Positions 1 through 8,661 of a stretch of DNA of 64,000 bases are shown one piece after another. Both the position numbers and the translations under genes were made by a program. The DNA lies in assembly GCF_008364625.2 (NCBI RefSeq), contig NZ_CP126604.1, positions 558,001-622,000 of the forward strand, written 5' to 3'. This DNA is from Enterobacter dykesii (lineage in GTDB: Bacteria; Pseudomonadota; Gammaproteobacteria; Enterobacterales; Enterobacteriaceae). How positions within the stretch are numbered: the first letter of the stretch is position 1; each line of letters opens with the position of its first letter. The notes below the pieces were generated by a model, which searched no databases, was not told where the DNA came from, and saw nothing but the letters and a program-made list of their open reading frames with translations.

Positions 1-758
1 TGATGCGCTTTCGCTTTATGAGCAAAGGGCCGCTGTTCCTGTTTGGCTCAATGGGCGTGGTGTGCCAGAGCGTGATGCTCAACTTTATGAGCTACCCCAC
101 GACCAACTGGCACACGCTGCTGTTTTCCAACATCGAAGCGAGCGTGATGGCGGTGTGCCTGAGCGCGCTGATGAACTATCTCCTGCCGGACGTGGAGCCC
201 CGCAGGCCGCCGCCGCTGATCGAGAAAGACGATGCCCGGGTGCGCCACGAGTCGCTGCTCTCCGGCACCGTCGCGACGCTGATATTCGTGGTGTTTCAGA
301 TTAGCGACCTAAGCGATTCGCTTTCGGCGCTAATGGCGGGGATTTTGATCCTGTTCCCCATGCACTATCGCGGTTCGGTGATGAGCTCGATCTGGCGCGT
401 GGTCGGCGTGGTGCTGGGCTGTCTCTACATTCTGGTGGTGCAGCTGATCCTCTACGATCACAGCAGCCATATGCTGCTGATGATGCCGCTGATCGGCCTC
501 GGGCTGGCGTTTGGCGCACGACTCCACGTGATGGAAAAGGTGGGGGCGGGCGTAGGGTTCTCCAGCATCACCACCATCGGCATTATGTTCGGGCAGAACA
601 TGCACCCGGACACTGACCTGGTGTTCAGCGATCTCTATCGCATCACCTCCGTCACCTTTTCGCTGGTGGCGACGCTGACGATGGTCTTTCTGGTGCACCT
701 GATCCTCAACCGCTTCGAGGCGACGCGCTACGTCATCGCGCCGCCCAGGGCGGATTAA
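1..758 (+). CDS. C-terminal part of a DUF2955/FUSC-type inner membrane protein (5' end outside window)
   Basis: The visible 251 residues are strongly hydrophobic, with about seven membrane segments (for example [19 protein letters not shown] and [19 protein letters not shown]). The pattern resembles DUF2955/FUSC-like proteins, which often accompany HlyD-type membrane fusion proteins and are suspected of efflux roles; the substrate is unknown. Family members run to roughly 340 residues. The first in-frame ATG is at the third base of the window and has no visible ribosome binding site, so the true start probably lies upstream. Its stop overlaps by 4 bases the stop of the convergent yjiN gene. 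Family assignment is from sequence character, not an alignment. Confidence 0.6.
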   Translation, partial: MRFRFMSKGPLFLFGSMGVVCQSVMLNFMSYPTTNWHTLLFSNIEASVMAVCLSALMNYLLPDVEPRRPPPLIEKDDARVRHESLLSGTVATLIFVVFQISDLSDSLSALMAGILILFPMHYRGSVMSSIWRVVGVVLGCLYILVVQLILYDHSSHMLLMMPLIGLGLAFGARLHVMEKVGAGVGFSSITTIGIMFGQNMHPDTDLVFSDLYRITSVTFSLVATLTMVFLVHLILNRFEATRYVIAPPRAD

Positions 759-2026
759 TGCCCCAGCACGGCAGGCAGCTGCGAGAGTAAAAACAGAATC
801 AGGCCAATCGTTCCGCCCACCAGCGTGCCGTTGACGCGGATGAACTGCAGATCTTTACCGATATTCAGCTCAATCTGGCGGGACATGTCTTTGGCATCCC
901 AGCTTTTGACCGTGTCGCTGATGTGGCGGGTCAGGAACGCGGCGAAATCCGGCGCGAGGCGGTGCGCGGCCTGCTCCAGATGCTCGTTCAGCGAGGCCCG
1001 CAGGCTGGCGTCGTTAGACAGCGTTTCGCCAAACCACAGCCCGGCGTTGGCGATGCGCTGCTTCACGCGAGAATCTTCACTCTGCATATCCGCCTTCAGC
1101 CACTGGCGCAGGTCGGCCCACATCTCGCCCAGATAGCGGTTAAACGCCTCATCGTTTTTCAGGTAGTGCTTGATGTTGTCGGCTTTCGCCGCCATCTCCG
1201 GATCGTTTTTCAGGTTGTCGATAAGCTTCAGCGTGGCGCGGTCAAACGCCTGGCGGATCTGGTGCGTGCGGTCGTGGCTGATATCGTCCAGCAGCGCGTT
1301 CACCGCGTTCGACACCATCTCCGCGCTTTGATCGCCCAGCCACTCGGTGGGCAGCACCATCGCCTTGCGCGGATGCTCGGTCTTCAGCCAGTGGACAATC
1401 TGATCGGCAATAAAGTCCCTCGTGCTTTCCCGTTGAATCAGGGTAATCAGACGATTGATGATCGCATCCAGCAGCACCTGGTGGCGGTTGTTTTTGGTCA
1501 TGCTCTCCAGCATCACGGCGCTGGTTTCGGTGAAGTCGACCTTGTCGATGGCCTTATGCACTGCCCGTTTGAGCAGGCGCTGAATGCGTCCGTCGTCGGT
1601 GAGTTCGAGAAAACCGCTCATTACCTGCATCAAGTGCAGCCCGACGCGCTGGGCGTTGTCCGGTTTGCTGAACCAGGCGCCGATCATCTGCGCAGGTTCA
1701 TAGCGGCGGATCAAATCGACCAGCGACTGGGTATCCAGAAACTTCTCCTGCACAAACTGGCCGAGATTGTCGCCGATCCGGTCTTTATTGCGCGGGATAA
1801 TCGCCGTATGGCGCGAGATAAACGGAATGGGCACCCGGCGGAAAAGCGCAACCACGGCAAACCAGTCTGCCAGCGCGCCGACCATCGCCGCCTCGGCAAT
1901 GGCCTTTACGCCGCGCACCCAGAAGGTCTGCGGCAGGAACAGGGTGGTGATAAAGGCCGCGGCGGCAACCAGCAGCAGCGACAGCGCCAGCATCTTAGCG
2001 CGTTTGAGTTCAGCTATTTTTTCCAT
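755..2026 (-). CDS. yjiN: DUF445 family membrane protein YjiN
   Basis: A 423-residue protein of the DUF445 family, matching E. coli YjiN in length and character. Two hydrophobic segments lie near the N terminus (residues about 13-34 and 39-62, including a [18 protein letters not shown] DUF445 signature). A long helical, charged region follows, and one C-terminal membrane segment ([19 protein letters not shown]) closes the protein, suggesting a large soluble domain anchored at both ends. Function is not established. The start is 4 bases beyond the stop of the upstream LysE-type gene, so the two are probably co-transcribed. It converges on the DUF2955 gene. Confidence 0.88.
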   Translation of the reverse strand: MEKIAELKRAKMLALSLLLVAAAAFITTLFLPQTFWVRGVKAIAEAAMVGALADWFAVVALFRRVPIPFISRHTAIIPRNKDRIGDNLGQFVQEKFLDTQSLVDLIRRYEPAQMIGAWFSKPDNAQRVGLHLMQVMSGFLELTDDGRIQRLLKRAVHKAIDKVDFTETSAVMLESMTKNNRHQVLLDAIINRLITLIQRESTRDFIADQIVHWLKTEHPRKAMVLPTEWLGDQSAEMVSNAVNALLDDISHDRTHQIRQAFDRATLKLIDNLKNDPEMAAKADNIKHYLKNDEAFNRYLGEMWADLRQWLKADMQSEDSRVKQRIANAGLWFGETLSNDASLRASLNEHLEQAAHRLAPDFAAFLTRHISDTVKSWDAKDMSRQIELNIGKDLQFIRVNGTLVGGTIGLILFLLSQLPAVLGH

Positions 2027-2029
2027 GGG

Positions 2030-2683
2030 TTAAGGATAGAGGCAAGCGGGGGGAAAGTGCAAAAACCGACACAGCACCCACCCGCCAAACCCCATCAGCA
2101 CCACTCCCGCCGTGCGCTCAATCAGCCAGAGCGAACGGCTGAGCTTCTGTTGAACCACGGGCAGCCCCAACAGCGACACCAGCGCTAAATCCCACGCCAG
2201 CACCACCATCACCATCCAGATGCCGCAGGTCGCCTGCTCAAGCAGCGTGACGTCCGGCCCCAGCAAGGCCGTCATCAGCGCCAGATAGAACAGCGCGTTC
2301 TTCGGGTTTAACAGCGCCGAACCGAGCCCCAGCAGGATCTGCTTGCGCAGCGAAGGGCAGCGCTGGTGGGTTTCATTCAGCGCCAGCGCCTGCTGGCGGC
2401 TGCGAATCAGATGTGAGCCGATCCACAGCAGATACAGCGCCCCGCAAAGATCGATAAGCGTAAACAGCCACGTAAACTGGCGCAGCGCGCTCCAGCCGAT
2501 AATCACCAGTAAGATATACAGCCCGTTGCCCGCGGCGATGCCGACGCACAATCCGGCGCTACCCCGCAGTCGGTAGCGCGCGGCGTAGCCCACCAGCAGG
2601 AAGAAATCCGGGCCCGGGCTTAACAGGGCGACAAAATGCGCCAGCGCCAGCGCGAGAAAAGCGGAAGGGAATAACAGTTCCAT
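2030..2683 (-). CDS. LysE/RhtB family amino-acid exporter
   Basis: A 217-residue, six-helix membrane protein with the LysE/RhtB hallmark near the N terminus (LLSPGPDFFLLVGYAARYRL, residues about 23-42) and a conserved LNPKNALFY segment near residue 125. Members export amino acids or analogues by proton antiport; the substrate cannot be read from sequence. It lies 47 bases downstream of an AraC-type regulator on the same strand, which could control it, and just upstream of yjiN. Confidence 0.85.
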   Translation of the reverse strand: MELLFPSAFLALALAHFVALLSPGPDFFLLVGYAARYRLRGSAGLCVGIAAGNGLYILLVIIGWSALRQFTWLFTLIDLCGALYLLWIGSHLIRSRQQALALNETHQRCPSLRKQILLGLGSALLNPKNALFYLALMTALLGPDVTLLEQATCGIWMVMVVLAWDLALVSLLGLPVVQQKLSRSLWLIERTAGVVLMGFGGWVLCRFLHFPPACLYP

Positions 2684-2730
2684 AGCAACCTCGGTTAATA
2701 ATCCGAGGTCAGACTACAGCGCTGCAGAGC

Positions 2731-3474
2731 CTATTTATTGTCAGATATTGATCGGCCGGTGGCGTACTGGCGCGGCGTGGCGGCGGTATAGCTGACGAAG
2801 GTCTTATGAAAATGGCTCTGGTCGGCAAAGCCGCTCTGGTAGCCAACGTCGGCAATATCATCCCCGGCGCGCAGCCGCGCTTTGGCGAACTCCACGCGGG
2901 AGATGTTGAGAAAGCTGCCCGGCGTCAGGCCGGTGTCCTGCCGGAAGGTGCGAATCAGCGTCTCCTTGCGCAGCGAGAAGCGTTGAGCAAGCTCGTCGAG
3001 GGAAGGCGGGCAGGTGAGATCGGAAAGAAACGCCTGCTGAATCTTCTGGCTGGTTGCGCGAAGCGCGTCAGCGTTATCCGCGGCGCGGGGAAGGGCAGAA
3101 AGCAGCGTCTCCAGTGATGCCTGAGAAAGGGTCTCAACAACGTCCAGGTAATGGGCAAACAGGGTTGGGCTACGAATAACCTGTAGCGCCAGCGGAAGCC
3201 CGGTGTCGATGTAGAGCATATGGTAGCTGCGCGGTTGCCCGGCGACGGGGTTACAGCTGTGCGGCTCACAGGCCGGGATCACGATGAGGTCCCCAGGGTT
3301 AAGGATGTACTCTCTGTCATGACACACGCAGCAGGTTTGGCCCTCCATAATCGCGCCGATGGAAAGCTGAGGGTGACTGTGGCGTTTGTACGCCTGCGTA
3401 CTCTGCCAGGTACTGCGCAGCTCAAGGCCTGAGGCGCGGTGAAATGTCTGACGGACGTGTCGGGTATCGGTCAT
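2731..3474 (-). CDS. AraC family transcriptional regulator with cupin N-terminal domain
   Basis: I start this gene at the ATG at 3474, giving 247 residues, because AGGAG lies just upstream; the open frame continues to 3627 but that extension runs into the divergent promoter region. The N-terminal half is a small cupin-like sensing domain (SHPQLSIGAIMEGQ, LNPGDLIVIPACEPHSCNP). The C-terminal ~100 residues contain two helix-turn-helix motifs typical of AraC (SLDELAQRFSLRKETLIRTF; IADVGYQSGFADQSHFHKTF). Such cupin AraC proteins next to LysE exporters often control them. It is divergent from the succinate-semialdehyde dehydrogenase gene, a second plausible target. The effector is unknown. Confidence 0.85.
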   Translation of the reverse strand: MTDTRHVRQTFHRASGLELRSTWQSTQAYKRHSHPQLSIGAIMEGQTCCVCHDREYILNPGDLIVIPACEPHSCNPVAGQPRSYHMLYIDTGLPLALQVIRSPTLFAHYLDVVETLSQASLETLLSALPRAADNADALRATSQKIQQAFLSDLTCPPSLDELAQRFSLRKETLIRTFRQDTGLTPGSFLNISRVEFAKARLRAGDDIADVGYQSGFADQSHFHKTFVSYTAATPRQYATGRSISDNK

Positions 3475-3625
3475 GGGCGCTCCTTCTGAAGGTTTTTTAT
3501 ACCACGTCAGCGAACCGTCCGGCAGCGCTTCATTAAGAACCTTCCGGATATACCCAACTTTACGCCCACGGCCAGTCATGTTGACTACCCTTAATACCCT
3601 AAGCGGTAAAACAAGGAGATTCGAC

Positions 3626-4996
3626 ATGGCTTATCAGACAGTAAATCCTGCCACTAACCAGCTCATCAAAGAATACCCCTCACATACCGACGCGGATATC
3701 GAAGCGGCGCTCAGGGCGGCCGATGCGCTTTACCATTCGGAATGGGCGAAAGGCGACATCAGCCAGCGCCTGCCGGTGCTCCATAAGCTTGCCGATCTGA
3801 TCGACGAGCGCACCGAGGATCTGGCTAAAATCGCCAGCCGGGAGATGGGGAAACTCATCGAACAGAGCCGCGGCGAGGTGAAGCTGTGCGCACAAATAGC
3901 CCGCTACTACGCCGATAACGCGAAGCGGTTCCTGGCCCCGGTGAAGTACGACTCGGAGCTTGGGGAAGCGTGGGTTGAGCATCACCCCATCGGCGTGCTG
4001 ATGGCCGTCGAGCCGTGGAACTTCCCGTATTACCAGCTGATGCGCGTTCTGGCGCCGAACCTGGCGGCGGGTAACCCTGTCATCGCCAAGCATGCCAGCA
4101 TCGTGCCTCACTGCGCCGAGACCTTCGCGCATCTGGTGCGCGAGGCGGGCGCGCCGGAAGGGGCGTGGACCAACCTGTTTATCTCGTCCGAGCAGGTGGC
4201 GAACATCATTGCCGACGATCGCGTGCAGGGCGCCGCATTAACCGGCTCCGAAAAGGCGGGCAGCGTGGTGGCCGCGCAGGCGGCGAAGCACATCAAGAAA
4301 TCTACGCTGGAGCTGGGCGGTAACGACGTCTTCGTGGTGCTGGATGACGCAGACCTTGAGAAGGCCGTGAAAATTGGCGTTAACGCGCGGCTCAACAACG
4401 CCGGGCAGGTCTGCACCGCGGCGAAGCGCTTTATCCTGCATGAAAAGATTGCGGATGCCTTCCTGAGCAAATTCACCGAGGCATTTAAGCAGGTGAAGAT
4501 TGGCGATCCGCTGGACGAAAGCACCACGCTGGGGCCTATGTCGTCTAAAGATGCTCTGGAAACGCTAACCAAACAGGTTAACGAGGCGGTGAAAAACGGT
4601 GCCACGCTGCACTATGGCGGCAAACCGGTTCAGCGCGACGGGAGCTTCTTCGAACCGACGATCCTGACGAATATCTCGCGCGATAACCCGGCGTACTTCG
4701 AGGAGTTCTTCGGCCCTGTGGCGCAGATGTACGTGGTGAAAAGCGACGACGAGGCGGTCGCGCTGGCGAACGACTCCCACTACGGCCTGGGCGGCGCGGT
4801 ATTTAGTCAGAATATCGAGCGCGCGAAGAAAATGGCGTCACGGATTGAAACCGGGATGGTGTACATCAACTGGCTTACCGATACCGCGCCAGAGCTGCCG
4901 TTCGGCGGCGTGAAGCGGTCCGGCTACGGGCGCGAGCTGTCGGATCTGGGGATCAAAGAGTTTGTGAACCAGAAGCTGGTGGTGGTACACAAGTAA
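3626..4996 (+). CDS. sad: NAD-dependent succinate-semialdehyde dehydrogenase
   Basis: A 456-residue aldehyde dehydrogenase resembling E. coli Sad (YneI), which oxidises succinic semialdehyde to succinate. The open frame extends upstream to 3473, but the start at 3626 has a good AAGGAG site and matches the family N terminus (MAYQTVNPATNQ). The general base lies in LELGGND (Glu229) and the catalytic thiol in NAGQVCTAAKR (Cys263); the cofactor-binding VEPWNFP segment is near residue 129. In E. coli sad sits elsewhere, beside glsB. Here it is divergent from an AraC regulator. The 4-hydroxyphenylacetate pathway encoded 13 kb away produces its substrate through HpaI, so a metabolic link is plausible. 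A strong terminator follows. Confidence 0.88.
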   Translation: MAYQTVNPATNQLIKEYPSHTDADIEAALRAADALYHSEWAKGDISQRLPVLHKLADLIDERTEDLAKIASREMGKLIEQSRGEVKLCAQIARYYADNAKRFLAPVKYDSELGEAWVEHHPIGVLMAVEPWNFPYYQLMRVLAPNLAAGNPVIAKHASIVPHCAETFAHLVREAGAPEGAWTNLFISSEQVANIIADDRVQGAALTGSEKAGSVVAAQAAKHIKKSTLELGGNDVFVVLDDADLEKAVKIGVNARLNNAGQVCTAAKRFILHEKIADAFLSKFTEAFKQVKIGDPLDESTTLGPMSSKDALETLTKQVNEAVKNGATLHYGGKPVQRDGSFFEPTILTNISRDNPAYFEEFFGPVAQMYVVKSDDEAVALANDSHYGLGGAVFSQNIERAKKMASRIETGMVYINWLTDTAPELPFGGVKRSGYGRELSDLGIKEFVNQKLVVVHK

Positions 4997-5005
4997 TACC
5001 CGAGA

Positions 5006-5038
5006 CAAAAAAACCTGCCATCTGGCAGGTTTTTTTGT
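5006..5038. terminator. Bidirectional rho-independent terminator between sad and the YfaZ-type gene
   Basis: A perfect stem AACCTGCCA / TGGCAGGTT with a two-base loop is flanked by A-tracts on the left and T-tracts on the right, so it can serve both convergent genes. Confidence 0.85.
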
Positions 5039-5050
5039 TTGTTCGTCGGC

Positions 5051-5596
5051 TTAGAAGCTCACGCCGCCGCCCACGTATGCGCCGTCGATCAGCGTGTGGT
5101 TTGGACGACCGTCTTTGCCGTCAACGCTCACGTGGCGGTAACCCACTTTCAGCGTAACCGGTTTGATTGGGGTCCAGCTTACGCCGCCATTAGCTTCCAC
5201 GTAGTTTTTCACGCTGTTGTTCAGGCCGTCTGGCGCAACGTAACCTTCACCGAAGACGTTGATGCTGTCGGTCAGTGCCACGTTCACGCCGCCGCCGATT
5301 GGGAACGCCACGCCGTTATCGCCTTTTTTCGGGCCGATGTAGATCGCTTTCGCACCTGCATTCAGCATGACCGGGCCCACTTCCAGGTTGTAGCCTGCGC
5401 CTACGCCGCCGGTCTGGGTGCCGTCATCGGTGTTTTTAAGCCAGTTACCTTCGGTGTAAAGACCGGAGGTCGATTTACCCATTTCCACATTCAGGTTGGT
5501 AAAGTTTTTACCCTGCTCAATGCTGCCACCCATCGCCAGTGCGGAGCCAGAGACAGCGGTCAGAGCGGAAAGGATGAGTACGTTAAGCTTTTTCAT
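5051..5596 (-). CDS. YfaZ family outer membrane protein
   Basis: A 181-residue exported protein. The first ~21 residues are a clear signal peptide (MKKLNVLILSALTAVSGSALA, cleavage after ALA). The mature part has alternating beta-strand patterns and ends in a C-terminal Phe (GGGVSF), the usual outer-membrane barrel signature. It resembles YfaZ, a small predicted porin-like protein of unknown function. It is convergent with sad across a shared terminator, and its own promoter must lie in the AT-rich gap to 6007. Confidence 0.8.
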   Translation of the reverse strand: MKKLNVLILSALTAVSGSALAMGGSIEQGKNFTNLNVEMGKSTSGLYTEGNWLKNTDDGTQTGGVGAGYNLEVGPVMLNAGAKAIYIGPKKGDNGVAFPIGGGVNVALTDSINVFGEGYVAPDGLNNSVKNYVEANGGVSWTPIKPVTLKVGYRHVSVDGKDGRPNHTLIDGAYVGGGVSF

Positions 5597-6007
5597 GAGT
5601 TTTTCCTCGTCATTAAATTAATCTGAGGGCACCTTAACAAGTGATGTTTATGACTGCAAATGTGATGCGTGTCGTGGTTTTATGCTGATTTTGTTAGTTA
5701 TTTTGTTTTTATCTGTTGCTGAATTGTTTGTTTGGCGAACCGTCAATAGCAATTAAATTCGCGTTTAGTAAAAGTTTAAAGAGTTTGCTAAACGAGGTTT
5801 GAACGAGGGGAAAAAAGCCCTTTGAGATGAATTAATTAAGTTTCTAATAATTTCCAAAAATGTTTCAGTTGTCATAGATAAAGACGTAAGTTTACATTTC
5901 TGAAGAGGGATATACGTGCCGCTGCGTTGGTCAGAGTCCCTTCCATGTCATTTTTCTGACACGTTTATTCTTTACATTGTTGGCTTCACTAACTGGATGC
6001 TAACAAT
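5597..6007. other. AT-rich divergent promoter region, no gene seen
   Basis: This 411-base gap separates the YfaZ-type gene (leftward) from the phytase-like esterase (rightward). I see no coding potential. It is clearly more AT-rich than its flanks. For the rightward gene, TTGTCA (5869-5874) and TACATT (5893-5898) with an 18-base spacer form a possible promoter. TGTCA-N6-TGACA at 5946-5961 is a short inverted repeat of unknown meaning. Confidence 0.5.
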
Positions 6008-7366
6008 ATGAAAAGAAAAATTATTCCTGTGCTAATCGGCTGTGCGCTCTCTTTCTCTGGCCTGGCGGCGCAGCCTACTGCTGAGCGCTATGTCGTCAGC
6101 TTCCCAGAAGGTTCCCACGTGAGCTATAGCGGCGCGTTTGCCAGCGCCTTTCCGAACGGACTCCCCGTGGGCATTGGCTCCGGCCTGCTGTTTACCGGCA
6201 AGCAGGGCGACGCCCTGACCTTTGCGACCGTGACCGATCGCGGTCCAAACGCTGATGCGCCAAAAATGGGTAAAAACGAAGCTAAAATATTTGTCACGCC
6301 AGATTTCGCGCCGCTGCTGATGACCATCCGCGTTCAGAACGGCAAAGCGGAGGCTGTTGATGCCCGCCCGCTGCATGATGATAAAGGCGAGATTAACGGT
6401 CTGCCGCTGCAAAGCGGCGTGATTGGTTCCACCAATGAAGTGGCGTTCAGCGACACCCTCAAGATCCTGAAGGGTGACAACCGTGGCCTGGACACAGAAG
6501 GCATCACCCCGGACGGCAAAGGCGGCTACTGGCTGTGCGACGAGTATGGCCCGTTCATGATTAACGTCGACAGCAAAGGGAAGATCCTGGCGATCCACGG
6601 GCCGCAGGCCGCGGAGGGGGAGAAATCCATCGCGGGCGGTCTGCCAAACATTATCAAATGGCGCCAGGCGAATCGGGGCTTTGAAGGCCTGACCCGCATG
6701 CCGGACGGGCGGATTATCGCCGCCGTGCAAAGCACGCTGGATATCGACGGTAAGAGCAAAAAGCAGGCGCTGTTTACCCGTCTGGTGAGCTTCGACCCGG
6801 CGACCGGCAAAACGGCGATGTACGGTTACCCCATCGACAGCGCGGCCTACAGCAAAAACAGCGACGCCAAAATCGGCGACATCGTGGCGCTCGATGACCA
6901 GCACATCCTGCTGATTGAGCAGGGAAGCGATAAAAACGACGGCATGCGTAACCTGATTTACAAGGTGGACCTCAGCAAGGCGAGCGACCTGACCGCCTTC
7001 GACAAGCCGGGCGAATACCCGGAGTTTGATGATGAGAAAACCCTGGCGCAGCGGGGCATAACGCTTGCTGCAAAAACGCAGGTTGTCGACCTGCGCGCGC
7101 TGGGCTGGCAGCAGGAGAAGGCCGAAGGGCTGGCGCTGATCGACAGCAAAACGCTTGCGGTGGCGAATGATAACGACTTTGGCGTGAAGGTGGCGATGCA
7201 AAACCCGGTCGAGGGCAAGAAGCTCAAAGATTATCGGGTGAACGCGGAAGGCAAGCTGACGCTGGATGATAAGCCGGTGGAAACCACGCTCAGCGTGAAG
7301 CCGCTGAAGAAGCCGGAGTCGGACAGCGAGCTGTGGATTGTGACGCTGCCGGAGGCGGTGAAATAA
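6008..7366 (+). CDS. Secreted esterase-like/phytase-like beta-propeller protein
   Basis: A 452-residue protein with an N-terminal signal peptide (about residues 1-21, cleaved near LAAQP), so probably periplasmic. The body matches the 'esterase-like activity of phytase' family (PF13449 type): repeated propeller-like segments such as FATVTDRGPNADAP, GLDTEGITPDGKGGYWLCDE, FEGLTRMPDGRIIAAVQ and AEGLALIDSKTLAVANDNDFG, rich in acidic residues that in this fold bind calcium and phosphate. Phosphomonoesterase or phosphodiesterase activity is the usual suggestion, with substrate unproven. The gene stands alone with its own AT-rich promoter region and ends in an intergenic repeat facing yjiA. It is not part of the E. 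coli K-12 gene order. Confidence 0.8.
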   Translation: MKRKIIPVLIGCALSFSGLAAQPTAERYVVSFPEGSHVSYSGAFASAFPNGLPVGIGSGLLFTGKQGDALTFATVTDRGPNADAPKMGKNEAKIFVTPDFAPLLMTIRVQNGKAEAVDARPLHDDKGEINGLPLQSGVIGSTNEVAFSDTLKILKGDNRGLDTEGITPDGKGGYWLCDEYGPFMINVDSKGKILAIHGPQAAEGEKSIAGGLPNIIKWRQANRGFEGLTRMPDGRIIAAVQSTLDIDGKSKKQALFTRLVSFDPATGKTAMYGYPIDSAAYSKNSDAKIGDIVALDDQHILLIEQGSDKNDGMRNLIYKVDLSKASDLTAFDKPGEYPEFDDEKTLAQRGITLAAKTQVVDLRALGWQQEKAEGLALIDSKTLAVANDNDFGVKVAMQNPVEGKKLKDYRVNAEGKLTLDDKPVETTLSVKPLKKPESDSELWIVTLPEAVK

Positions 7367-7378
7367 TACCAGGGCTTA

Positions 7379-7415
7379 CCCCTCACCCTAGCCCTCTCCC
7401 CATAGGGGAGAGGGG
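7379..7415. repeat. Intergenic CCCTCACCC/CCCTCTCCC inverted repeat, copy 1
   Basis: The arm CCCTCACCCTAGCCCTCTCCC is followed after a short loop by GGGGAGAGGGG, forming a GC-rich hairpin between two convergent genes. It belongs to the same family as the copies near 14335, 18287, 36829, 53427, 54231 and 59731. Confidence 0.75.
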
Positions 7416-7428
7416 ATGTTCGGTGCGG

Positions 7429-8382
7429 TTATTTCTTCAGCCCCGCAAACGCCGCCCGTATTTCTTCTTCCGGCAGCTGTATGCCGATAAACACCATCAC
7501 GCTGTGCGGCGCTTCATCGCCCCACGGTCTATCCCAGTCTGCGCTGTACAGGCGCTGCACGCCCTGGAACAGCAGGCGGTTCGGCTCGCCGTCAATCCAC
7601 AGCATCCCTTTGTAGCGCAGCAGCTTGTCGGCAAACGACAGCAGAAGGTTCTCCATGACGCGGGACACGTCGCTGATGTCCACCGGGTAGTCCAGCTCCA
7701 CCACTATCGACGCCACGTCGTTTTGCTTGTCTCCCATAAAGTGGAAGCGCGGTTTCGCGGTAACGGTCTCCTCCAGCATAAAGCCGTTGGTGTTGAACAG
7801 CTGGGACAGATCGATGTCGCCATGCGTCACCGTGTAAACCGGCGCGCGGGAGTTGATGCGCGTCAGGCGCTCGCGCAGTTTTTCGCTTTCGCCCGCCACG
7901 TCGGTTTTGGTCAGCAGAATGCGGTCAGCGTAGCCCACCTGAGACTGGGCGATGGTGAACTGGTTCATCTGTTCGTCGGCGTGGACCGCATCCACCAGGG
8001 CAATCACGCCGTCCAGCAGGTAGCGCTGGCAGAGGATCTCGTGAGAGAAAAAGGTCTGAATAATCGGGCCGGGGTCGGCCATGCCGGTGCACTCGATCAC
8101 CAGACGGTCGAAGTCGATCTCGCCACGGTCGCGGCTGTCGAGCAGGTCCAGCAGGGCGTCTTCTAATTCGTTAGAGCGGGTGCAGCAGATGCAGCCGTTG
8201 GTCAGGGTTTTGATCTGGGTGGCGCGATCGCCGATCAGCTGATCGTCTACGGAGACCTCGCCGAACTCGTTTTCGATGACGGCGATTTTGAAGCCGTGCT
8301 GTTCATTCAGGATGTGGCGCAGCAGGGTGGTTTTACCGGCGCCGAGGAAACCGGTCAGCAGGGTAACGGCAATCGGGGTCAT
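7429..8382 (-). CDS. yjiA: COG0523/CobW family GTPase YjiA
   Basis: A 317-residue P-loop GTPase of the G3E/COG0523 family. I start at 8382 (MTPIAV), which has a strong AAGGAG site and gives the E. coli YjiA length; the frame is open further up. The Walker A motif is GFLGAGKTT (residues 11-19), and the metal-binding CxCC motif is Cys64-Ile-Cys66-Cys67. The C-terminal CobW domain contains SADWDRPW. The family handles zinc, cobalt or nickel delivery; the client of YjiA is not established. It follows yjiX by 10 bases and is the last gene of the btsT-yjiX-yjiA operon. Confidence 0.92.
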   Translation of the reverse strand: MTPIAVTLLTGFLGAGKTTLLRHILNEQHGFKIAVIENEFGEVSVDDQLIGDRATQIKTLTNGCICCTRSNELEDALLDLLDSRDRGEIDFDRLVIECTGMADPGPIIQTFFSHEILCQRYLLDGVIALVDAVHADEQMNQFTIAQSQVGYADRILLTKTDVAGESEKLRERLTRINSRAPVYTVTHGDIDLSQLFNTNGFMLEETVTAKPRFHFMGDKQNDVASIVVELDYPVDISDVSRVMENLLLSFADKLLRYKGMLWIDGEPNRLLFQGVQRLYSADWDRPWGDEAPHSVMVFIGIQLPEEEIRAAFAGLKK

Positions 8383-8392
8383 GGTCTCTCCT

Positions 8393-8596
8393 TTAGCAGC
8401 AGCGGACGCCGCCTTCTCCACTTCCGCCGTAGCGCGCTTCCTGCCGCTCGCGGAAGAATTCGGTGTAAGTCATGTACGGCTTATCCGGATGGTTGGTCTT
8501 CATATGCTCAACGTAGTTGTCATAGTCCGGAATGCCAATCAGCATTTTCGCCGCCTGACCGAGGTATTTTTTGGCTTCGCCTAAGTTACCAAACAT
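8393..8596 (-). CDS. yjiX: YbdD/YjiX family small protein
   Basis: A 67-residue soluble protein of the YbdD/YjiX family, whose members sit directly downstream of CstA-type peptide/pyruvate carriers. Conserved features are [13 protein letters not shown], the [17 protein letters not shown] block and the RYGG C-terminal region. It ends in GGVRCC, two adjacent cysteines that could bind metal. It lies between btsT and the metal-linked GTPase gene yjiA, suggesting an accessory role to the transporter; function is unproven. Confidence 0.92.
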   Translation of the reverse strand: MFGNLGEAKKYLGQAAKMLIGIPDYDNYVEHMKTNHPDKPYMTYTEFFRERQEARYGGSGEGGVRCC

Positions 8597-8617
8597 AAGG
8601 TGTCCTGATAAGAAAAA

Positions 8618-8647
8618 GCCCGGTGGCGCTACGCTTACCGGGCCTAC
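8618..8647. repeat. REP-like palindrome between btsT and yjiX
   Basis: GCCCGGTGGCGCTACGC followed by TTACCGGGCCTAC is a typical enterobacterial REP unit; it lies inside the operon and could stabilise the btsT end of the transcript. Confidence 0.75.
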
Positions 8648-8661
8648 GGTTACAGGCTGGA

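Noticed and set aside
923..2188. 421-codon open frame antisense to yjiN
   Set aside because: Overlaps a conserved gene completely; low-complexity composition.
5946..5961. TGTCA-N6-TGACA inverted repeat upstream of the phytase-like gene as an operator
   Set aside because: Arms are only five bases and common by chance; no known regulator assigned.
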